DNA of 15,558 bases, taken from positions 1-15,558 of the forward strand of contig JAEYOB010000091.1 in assembly GCA_023412175.1 (NCBI GenBank), read 5' to 3'. Below are positions 6,552 to 12,504 of this stretch, one piece after another. Position 1 is the stretch's first letter. Each line of letters begins with the position of its first letter. The DNA comes from Pseudomonadota bacterium. GTDB lineage: Bacteria; Pseudomonadota; Alphaproteobacteria; Azospirillales; Azospirillaceae. The translations under genes and the position numbers were made by a program. The notes beneath the pieces were generated by a model. It was given only the letters and a program-made list of their open reading frames with translations. It was not told the DNA's origin and made no database searches.

Positions 6552-7673
6552 ATGACGCAACCGCGCCGCCCGCTCACCGATGCCGAACGGATCGACTGGC
6601 TCCGCCTGATCCGCACGGAGAACGTCGGCCCGATCACCTTTCACCGGCTGCTCGACCAGTACGGCTCGGCGAGGAAGGCCATCGAGGCGCTGCCTGAGCT
6701 GGCGCGCCGCGGCGGGCGCATCAAGCCGCTGAAGATCGCCGCCAGGGCCGACGCCGAGCGCGAACTCGCCGCCAACGCGACGATCGGCGCCCGGCTGCTG
6801 TGCTCGTGCGAGCCCGACTACCCCGAACCGCTGGCCGCCGTGGACGACGCGCCGCCGGTCATCTCCGTGCGCGGGCACGTCCACCTGCTGAAGCGCCGGG
6901 CCGTCGCCATGGTCGGCGCCCGCAACGCCTCGCTGACCGGCAAGAAGTTCGCGGAAAAGATCGCCCGCGAGCTGGGCGACGCCGGGCTGCTGGTGGTTTC
7001 GGGCCTCGCCCGCGGCATCGACACCGCCGCGCACCGCGGCGCGCTGGGCGGCGGCACGGTCGCGGTGATGGCCGGCGGGGTGGACGTGGTCTACCCGGAG
7101 GAGAACGAGGGGCTGTACCGCGACATCGTGGCGCAAGGCGCCGTGGTGGCGGAGAGCATCGTCGGCACCCAGCCGCAGGCACGCCACTTTCCCCACCGCA
7201 ACCGCATCGTTTCCGGGTTGTCGCTGGGCGTTCTGGTGGTCGAGGCGGCGTTGAAGTCGGGGTCGCTGATCACCGCGCGCATGGCGCTGGAGCAGGGGCG
7301 CGAGGTGTTCGCCGTGCCCGGCTCGCCGCTCGATCCGCGCTGCAACGGCGCCAACAACCTGCTGCGCCAGGGCGCCACGCTGGTGGAGACGGCAGAGGAC
7401 GTCCTGCGCGTCTTTCAACACCTCAGGGCACCACCCCTGGGCGAACGCGATCCCGACCTGTTCGCCCCTCCCCCACCCGCGATTCCCGACGATCCCGAGA
7501 TCGGGAGGGCGCGTGGCATTGTTATCGAAAACCTCTCCCCCACCCCCGTCACCATTGACGAACTGGTCCGCGGGTGCCAATTGTCCGCACCGGTGGTGCT
7601 GACCGTCGTGCTGGAACTTGAACTGGCCGGCCGCGTCCAGCGCCAGCCGGGCAACCGGATCGCATTGATCTGA
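6552..7673 (+). CDS. dprA: DNA-processing protein DprA (Smf)
   Basis: DprA binds incoming single-stranded DNA and loads RecA during natural transformation; it is also widely conserved in bacteria not known to be competent. From the ATG at 6552 the protein is 373 residues. An N-terminal SAM/helix-hairpin-helix-like region holds RTENVGPITFHRLLDQYGSA. The Rossmann-like core includes AMVGARNAS (about 119-127), SGLARGIDTAAHRGAL (150-165), HFPHRNRIVSGLS, SGSLITARMALEQGREVFAVPGS (split here only for naming) and a following GANNLLRQGA. A Pro-rich linker leads to a C-terminal winged-helix (DML1-like) segment, about 325-373. An in-frame GTG at 6528 would add eight residues (SVVQNRR...) but overlaps the predicted -10 box and lacks a ribosome site, so ATG is preferred. 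It lies between plsY and topA, a common alphaproteobacterial order. Confidence 0.95.
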   Translation: MTQPRRPLTDAERIDWLRLIRTENVGPITFHRLLDQYGSARKAIEALPELARRGGRIKPLKIAARADAERELAANATIGARLLCSCEPDYPEPLAAVDDAPPVISVRGHVHLLKRRAVAMVGARNASLTGKKFAEKIARELGDAGLLVVSGLARGIDTAAHRGALGGGTVAVMAGGVDVVYPEENEGLYRDIVAQGAVVAESIVGTQPQARHFPHRNRIVSGLSLGVLVVEAALKSGSLITARMALEQGREVFAVPGSPLDPRCNGANNLLRQGATLVETAEDVLRVFQHLRAPPLGERDPDLFAPPPPAIPDDPEIGRARGIVIENLSPTPVTIDELVRGCQLSAPVVLTVVLELELAGRVQRQPGNRIALI

Positions 7674-7674
7674 C

Positions 7675-7692
7675 GCCCCGACGGGGCATTTT
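7675..7692 (+). terminator. Short hairpin with T-run after dprA
   Basis: GCCCC (7675-7679), GAC loop, GGGGC (7683-7687), then ATTTT. The stem is only 5 bp but all G-C. It begins 1 nt after the dprA stop codon and lies in the 51-nt gap before topA. It is a plausible weak intrinsic terminator; no convincing topA promoter follows, so part of topA transcription may come from readthrough. Confidence 0.45.
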
Positions 7693-7724
7693 GGGCACAC
7701 GGGCATTATTGGGGCGAGGGGCTC

Positions 7725-10556
7725 TTGACGGGCAGCAACGTCGTCATCGTCGAATCACCGGCCAAGGCGAAGACCATCAACAAATATCTGGGCGACGACT
7801 TCACCGTCCTCGCCAGCTTCGGGCACGTGCGCGACCTTCCGGCGCGCGACGGCTCGGTGCGGCCGGACGAGGACTTCGCCATGGAGTGGGAGCTTGGCGA
7901 CCGCTCCAAGCGCCACATCGACGAGATCGCCAAGGCGGTCAAGAGCGCCAAGCGCGTCTACTTGGCCACCGACCCGGATCGCGAGGGGGAAGCCATCGCC
8001 TGGCACCTGTCGGAGCTGCTGAAGGAAAAGCGGCTGTCCGACAAGGTCGAGGTGCAGCGCATCACCTTCAACGAGATCACCAAGAACGCCGTGCAGGCCG
8101 CCCTCAAGGCGCCGCGTGACGTCAGCCGCGAGCTGGTGGACGCCTATCTGGCGCGCCGCGCGCTGGACTATCTGGTGGGCTTCACCCTGTCGCCGGTGCT
8201 GTGGCGCAAGCTGCCGGGCTCCAAGTCGGCCGGGCGCGTGCAGTCGGTGGCGCTGCGGCTGGTCTGCGAGCGCGAGGCCGAGATCGAGGCGTTCCGCCCG
8301 CAGGAGTACTGGACCATCGACGTGGGCTTCACCACGCCGGGCGGCGCCAACTTCACGGCGCAGCTGACCCAGCTCGACGGCCGGAAGCTCGACAAGTTCG
8401 GCCTGCCCAACCAGGAGGCGGCGGACCGGGCGGTCACCAAGATCAAGGCGAACGCCAACTGGTCCGTGGCCTCGGTGGAGCGGCGGCAGGTGCGGCGCAA
8501 CCCGTACGCCCCGTTCACCACCTCGACGCTCCAGCAGGAGGCCTCGCGCAAGCTGGGCTTCGGCGCCACCCGCACGATGCGCCTTGCCCAGAAGCTGTAC
8601 GAGGGCGTGGACATCGGCGGCGAGACGGTCGGCCTCATCACCTACATGCGTACCGACGGCGTCACGCTGTCGCAGGAGGCCATCGAGGCGTCGCGCCGCC
8701 TGATCGCCGAGCATTGGGGCGAGAAGTACGTGCCGGGCGCGCCGCGCGTCTACAAGACTGCCGCCAAGAACGCCCAGGAGGCACACGAGGCGATCCGGCC
8801 GACCGACCTGTTCCGCCGCCCGGACACCGTGTCCGCCTATCTCGACAGGGACGAGCTGCGCCTCTACGAGCTGATCTGGAAGCGCACGCTGGCCTCGCAG
8901 ATGGAAAGCGCCGTGCTCGATCAGGTGTCGGTGGACGTGGCCTCGACGACGAAGGATGTGGTGCTGCGCGCCTCCGGTTCGATCCTGGTGTTCGACGGCT
9001 TCATGCGCGTCTACCAGGAGGACAAGGACGACGCCGCGGACGGCGACGATCAGGACCGCCGCCTGCCCGCCATGGCCGAGCGCGACGCGCTGGCCCGCGG
9101 CCCCATCGAACCCGCCCAGCACTTCACCCAGCCGCCGCCGCGCTACACCGAAGCCAGCCTCGTCAAGAAGCTGGAGGAGCTGGGCATCGGCCGCCCGTCC
9201 ACCTACGCTTCGATTCTCCAGGTCCTTCAGGACCGCGAGTACGTGCGCCTGGACAAGCGCCGGTTCGAGCCGTCCGACCGCGGCCGTCTGGTCACCGCCT
9301 TCCTGAAGAATTTCTTCAACCGGTACGTGGAGTACAACTTCACCGCCGACCTTGAGAACCAGCTCGACGAGATCTCCGGCGGGCGGATCGACTGGAAGGC
9401 GGTGCTGCGCGAGTTCTGGCGAGCCTTCTCCGGCGCCGTCGAGGGCACCAAGGACCTGACCATCACCCAGGTGCTGACCGCGCTCGACGAGGAGCTGGGC
9501 CAGCACTTCTTCCCGGCCGGCGCCGGCAACGGCGGCACCGACCCGCGGGTGTGTCCCGGCTGTGGCCAGGGGCGGCTGGGGCTGAAGCTCGGCAAGAACG
9601 GCGCCTTCATCGGCTGCTCCAACTACCCGGAATGCCGCTACACCCGACCGCTCGCCGTCGCCAACGACGAGAACGGCCAGGAACAGGAAGGGCCGCGCGA
9701 ACTCGGCGACGATCCCGAGGCCGGCCTGCCGGTCTCCGGCCGCCGCGGCCCCTACGGCGCCTACATCCAGCTCGGCCCGCCGCGCGGCTGGGAAGAGAAG
9801 CAGGCCGAGGAGAAGAAGGCCGCCGAGGAGGAGAAGGCCCAGAACGCGAAGGCCGGCGGCAAGAAGACCAAGGCCAAGAAGGCCAAGGACGACACGCCGA
9901 AGCCCAAGCGCGTCTCGCTGCCGCGCGGCATGGCGCCGGCCGACGTGGACCTGGACACCGCGCTGCGCCTGCTGGCGCTGCCGCGCGTGGTCGGCAACCA
10001 CCCGGAGACCGGGCAGGAGATCCAGGCGGGCATCGGCCGCTTCGGGCCGTACCTGAAGCACGGCACCATGTACAAGTCGCTGACGCCGGACGACGACGTG
10101 CTGACCGTCGGCATGAACCGCGCCGTCGATCTGCTCGGCGAAGCGGCCAAGAAGGCGGCCACCCCGGCGGTGACGCTGGGCGACCACCCGAAGACCGGCA
10201 AGCCGGTGACCACCGGCTCCGGCCGGTTCGGCCCCTACGTAAAGCACGGCTCGACCTACGCCTCGATCCCCAAGGGCGTCGAGGCCTCCACCGTGACGCT
10301 GGCGCAGGCTCTGGAATGGCTGGAGGCCAAGGCGGCGAAGGACGCCGGCAAGAAGGGCAAGGCCGCCGGCGACGAGGCTCCTGCGGCCGAGGAAAAGAAG
10401 AAGGCCCCATCGAAGGCCAAGGCGGGAACCAAGACGGCCGCCAAGGCGTCTACCGCCAAGAAGGCCGCCGCCAAGTCGAAAAACGACGAGTCGAAGGACG
10501 ACGAGTCGAACGACGAGAAGCCGAAGGCGGCCGCCAAGAAGCGGGTGCAGGCCTAG
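7725..10556 (+). CDS. topA: DNA topoisomerase I (type IA, omega protein)
   Basis: TopA relaxes negative supercoils by transient single-strand cleavage. The TOPRIM domain begins with VVIVESPAKAKTI (Glu10) and has the metal triad DPDRE (Asp83, Asp85, Glu87). The active-site tyrosine is Tyr307 in GLITYMRTDG. Domain motifs KSAGRVQSVALRLVCERE and EELGIGRPSTYASI are intact. The C-terminus holds one four-Cys zinc ribbon (CPGCG from Cys610 to YPEC near 640). It is followed by three repeats of the form GRFGPY-KHG (GPYGAYIQLG, GRFGPYLKHG, GRFGPYVKHG), with a Lys/Ala-rich linker after the first, and a Lys/Asp/Glu-rich tail. At 943 residues it is longer than E. coli TopA (865), mainly through these basic extensions. 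The only plausible start is TTG, preceded by GAGGGG; no ATG or GTG lies in frame between the upstream stop and the TOPRIM motif. Confidence 0.97.
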   Translation: MTGSNVVIVESPAKAKTINKYLGDDFTVLASFGHVRDLPARDGSVRPDEDFAMEWELGDRSKRHIDEIAKAVKSAKRVYLATDPDREGEAIAWHLSELLKEKRLSDKVEVQRITFNEITKNAVQAALKAPRDVSRELVDAYLARRALDYLVGFTLSPVLWRKLPGSKSAGRVQSVALRLVCEREAEIEAFRPQEYWTIDVGFTTPGGANFTAQLTQLDGRKLDKFGLPNQEAADRAVTKIKANANWSVASVERRQVRRNPYAPFTTSTLQQEASRKLGFGATRTMRLAQKLYEGVDIGGETVGLITYMRTDGVTLSQEAIEASRRLIAEHWGEKYVPGAPRVYKTAAKNAQEAHEAIRPTDLFRRPDTVSAYLDRDELRLYELIWKRTLASQMESAVLDQVSVDVASTTKDVVLRASGSILVFDGFMRVYQEDKDDAADGDDQDRRLPAMAERDALARGPIEPAQHFTQPPPRYTEASLVKKLEELGIGRPSTYASILQVLQDREYVRLDKRRFEPSDRGRLVTAFLKNFFNRYVEYNFTADLENQLDEISGGRIDWKAVLREFWRAFSGAVEGTKDLTITQVLTALDEELGQHFFPAGAGNGGTDPRVCPGCGQGRLGLKLGKNGAFIGCSNYPECRYTRPLAVANDENGQEQEGPRELGDDPEAGLPVSGRRGPYGAYIQLGPPRGWEEKQAEEKKAAEEEKAQNAKAGGKKTKAKKAKDDTPKPKRVSLPRGMAPADVDLDTALRLLALPRVVGNHPETGQEIQAGIGRFGPYLKHGTMYKSLTPDDDVLTVGMNRAVDLLGEAAKKAATPAVTLGDHPKTGKPVTTGSGRFGPYVKHGSTYASIPKGVEASTVTLAQALEWLEAKAAKDAGKKGKAAGDEAPAAEEKKKAPSKAKAGTKTAAKASTAKKAAAKSKNDESKDDESNDEKPKAAAKKRVQA

Positions 10557-10589
10557 CCTCTCACCCCCTTGCCCCTCGCGGGTGAGGGG
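10557..10589 (+). terminator. 10-bp stem-loop immediately after topA
   Basis: CCTCTCACCC (10557-10566) pairs with GGGTGAGGGG (10580-10589), with one wobble and a 13-nt loop. It begins at the first nucleotide after the TAG. An alternative inner fold, CCCCTC/GAGGGG (10572-10577 with 10584-10589), is also possible. No U-tract follows. It resembles the GC-rich intergenic hairpins that recur in such genomes, so it may be a dispersed repeat copy. Confidence 0.5.
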
Positions 10590-10617
10590 GCACGCACCCC
10601 TCGATGTTGGGGGCCTG

Positions 10618-11433
10618 ATGAGCATCACCGTCGACGATCTGGAAGACCTGCGCCTCGCGGTGCAGCGGTTGGAGAACCCGAGCCTGGCGGCGCGCCTCGC
10701 CTCCATGGTGGGGGCGCCGGTGGAGATGCTCGGCGACGCCCTGCCGGAGAAGGCCAGGGCCGTCGTCGCCAAGGCCACCGGCACGGCGCTGGAGAAGGCG
10801 CTGCAGGTGGCGCTCGCCACCATGCGCGGCCAGACGGGACGCGAAGCCGGCGGCCCGGCGGACCTGCTCCACAAATCCGCGGCCGGGCTGTCGGGCGCCA
10901 TGGGCGGGCTGTTCGGCCTGCCGGCGCTGATCATCGAACTGCCGGTGTCCACCACCATCATGCTGCGGTCCATCGCCGACATCGCGCGCTGCGAGGGCGA
11001 GGATCTGCAAAGTTCGGAGACGGCGCTGGCCTGCCTGCAGGTCTTCGCGCTGGGCGGCCGGTCCGAAGCCGACGACGCCATGGACGCCGGCTATTTCGCG
11101 GTGCGCAGCGCGCTCGCCCGCACCATGACCCAGGCGGCCGAGATCATCGCCGAGCGCGGCTTCGTCGCCGAGGGGGCGCCGGTGTTGATCCGCTTCCTGG
11201 GCGGCATCGCGTCCCGCTTCGGCGTCACCGTCGGACAGAAATTCGCGGCACAGGCGCTGCCGGTCATCGGCGCGGCCGGCGGGGCGCTGGTCAACCTCGC
11301 CTTCATCGACCATTTCCAGGATGTGGCCCGCGGCCACTTCGCCGTGCGCCGGCTGGAGCGCAAGTACGGTGTGGACGCCGTCAAGGCCGCCTACGAGGCG
11401 TTGCGCGACGGACAGCCGGTTCCCGTGAGCTAG
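10618..11433 (+). CDS. EcsC family protein
   Basis: The 271-residue product matches the EcsC family, named after the third gene of the Bacillus ecs ABC-transporter locus; the biochemical role is unknown. The diagnostic central part (about residues 85-145) contains AAGLSGAMGGLFGLPA, then the conserved ELPVSTTIMLRSIADIAR, then GEDLQSSETALACLQVFALGG. A second hydrophobic block lies near 195-230 (LGGIASRFGVTVGQ, LPVIGAAGGALVNLAFIDHF). These amphipathic or hydrophobic stretches suggest membrane association. No ABC transporter genes are adjacent. The ATG at 10618 was chosen; the GTG at 10582 overlaps the topA 3' hairpin and would add an unconserved RGHAPLDVGGL lead. GGGGG 4 nt upstream of the ATG is a mediocre ribosome site. 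Confidence 0.88.
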   Translation: MSITVDDLEDLRLAVQRLENPSLAARLASMVGAPVEMLGDALPEKARAVVAKATGTALEKALQVALATMRGQTGREAGGPADLLHKSAAGLSGAMGGLFGLPALIIELPVSTTIMLRSIADIARCEGEDLQSSETALACLQVFALGGRSEADDAMDAGYFAVRSALARTMTQAAEIIAERGFVAEGAPVLIRFLGGIASRFGVTVGQKFAAQALPVIGAAGGALVNLAFIDHFQDVARGHFAVRRLERKYGVDAVKAAYEALRDGQPVPVS

Positions 11434-11434
11434 G

Positions 11435-11470
11435 CCACAGCGCCCCCCAGCGGCGCCCGATAGGCTGTGG
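11435..11470 (+). terminator. Stem-loop after the EcsC gene
   Basis: CCACAGC (11435-11441) pairs perfectly with GCTGTGG (11464-11470). A short inner CGCC/GGCG stem is possible in the loop. It starts 1 nt after the TAG and precedes the small membrane-protein gene. There is no U-tract, so a true terminator function is uncertain. Confidence 0.4.
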
Positions 11471-11496
11471 GGTCACGCCAATCCGGAGGGCACACC

Positions 11497-11736
11497 ATGC
11501 GCCTGCTCGCCTACGCGATCGCCGCGTCGATCGTCACCATCGTCTTCACCGCCAACAGCCGGCGCTCCGAGCTGCTGGCCGACCTGACCGTGCCGCGGGA
11601 CGACGGCGTCGTCATCCGCGACGCCCAGGGGCGCTTCGTCGGCACCCTTGAACGCGAAGGCTCGCGCAGCATCGGCCGCGAAGCGCACCGCGCCGCCCGC
11701 GCCGCCCGATTCCAGCGGGTTTTCAAGGATCGCTGA
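11497..11736 (+). CDS. Small membrane-anchored hypothetical protein (79 aa)
   Basis: I do not recognise the family. The first 19 residues (MRLLAYAIAASIVTIVFTA) form one hydrophobic segment after a single Arg. This is either an uncleaved anchor or a signal peptide (TAN-S could be a cleavage region). The remainder is polar and very Arg-rich, with an IRDAQGRFVGTLERE stretch resembling a short beta-hairpin and a basic C-terminal REAHRAARAARFQR helix. The ATG is supported by GGAGG (spacing 7) inside ATCCGGAGGG, the best ribosome site in this part of the window. An upstream in-frame GTG at 11467 is not needed. Its last 14 nt overlap the 3' end of the convergent DUF2459 gene. Codon bias matches the neighbours, so a real gene is likely. 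Confidence 0.7.
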   Translation: MRLLAYAIAASIVTIVFTANSRRSELLADLTVPRDDGVVIRDAQGRFVGTLEREGSRSIGREAHRAARAARFQRVFKDR

Positions 11737-12391
11737 GAGCGGATCGCGAACGGACCCAGCGCATCACCCCGCCCGCAAGCGGGGTCCACAGCCCCATGGT
11801 GACGCCCGCCGCCTTCAGCGCGCGGGCGGTCCATTGGTTGCAGGTGTCGAATGGGCTGTAGCTCCCGACCGCCGGGTAGAACCGGTCGTCACCGCCATAG
11901 CTGGCGCCGAGCAGCGGCCGCACCGGCTCCTGGAAGCTGGCGCGCACGAACCCGGCCAGCCGCCGGTACTGCCCCTCCGCCAGGACCAGCCGCCCGCAGT
12001 CCGGGCTGCCGGCCGGCGACGGCAGATGATAGACGTGCACGACGCTCGGCCCGCCGCCGAACACCGCGCGCCACGCCGTGCGCAAGTCCACGTCGGCCCA
12101 GGAGCGGGTCTCCAGATAGAACTCCCGGTCGCCCCAACCGAACGAGACGTGCGTGGCCGCCGGGTCGGCCAGCGGAAAGTCGGCGCGCGGCAGGAGGACC
12201 GTCCAGTCCACCGTTTCGGTGGTCGCCGGCAGCATCAGGTCGGTATGCACGCCGTTGGTGCAGACGAACAGCTCGATACCATCCATGGCCGGCGGCTCGC
12301 CGCGCACCGGAACAAGCGGCAGCGTCAGCGCCGCGATCCCGTAGGCGAGCGGCGGGGCAAGAAGGGATGCGGCGAGCAACTTTCCGATCAT
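11723..12391 (-). CDS. DUF2459 / TIGR02117 family protein
   Basis: From the ATG at 12389-12391 the product is 222 residues. It starts with a signal-like or membrane-anchor segment (residues 1-29, MIGKLLAASLLAPPLAYGIA then LTLPLVPV), followed by an extracytoplasmic domain. Family hallmarks are NGVHTDLMLP (His49), FGWGDREFYLETRSW, VVHVYHLPSP and the near C-terminal FDTCNQWTARALKAAG (Cys184). The family is uncharacterised; I recall TIGR02117 as first noted near urease genes, but there are none here. The conserved His-before-Cys order is reminiscent of permuted papain-like (NlpC/P60-type) enzymes, a speculation only. Upstream in-frame alternatives are ATG at 12424 and TTG at 12436; neither has a ribosome site, and the chosen start places the hydrophobic segment at the very N-terminus. 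It is divergent from rnr. Confidence 0.85.
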   Translation of the reverse strand: MIGKLLAASLLAPPLAYGIAALTLPLVPVRGEPPAMDGIELFVCTNGVHTDLMLPATTETVDWTVLLPRADFPLADPAATHVSFGWGDREFYLETRSWADVDLRTAWRAVFGGGPSVVHVYHLPSPAGSPDCGRLVLAEGQYRRLAGFVRASFQEPVRPLLGASYGGDDRFYPAVGSYSPFDTCNQWTARALKAAGVTMGLWTPLAGGVMRWVRSRSALSDP

Positions 12392-12504
12392 CCCGCGGTG
12401 ATGGGAAAGCAATGTGGCCACCATAGGGCACTGCAATCGGCGTTGGAATCGGCGGCGTCTGCCTTTACTTACCCGTAAGCCCCCTCCCCAACCCCGCGGA
12501 TCCC

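Noticed and set aside
5895..7706. Minus-strand open frame of 603 codons across plsY and dprA
   Set aside because: It spans two well-conserved plus-strand genes and their intergenic hairpin, and has no recognisable motif.
10582..10617. GTG start extending the EcsC protein by twelve residues
   Set aside because: It lies in the right arm of the topA 3' hairpin and adds an unconserved sequence. The ATG at 10618 fits better.
7755..11081. Minus-strand open frame of 1108 codons antisense to topA and the EcsC gene
   Set aside because: High G+C with strong third-position bias yields long antisense frames. The product is low-complexity and matches no domain, while the plus strand encodes intact TopA.
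12468..12479. 12-bp dyad CTTAC-CC-GTAAG upstream of rnr
   Set aside because: Five-base arms are expected by chance in an intergenic region of this size. No matching regulator gene or second copy was seen.
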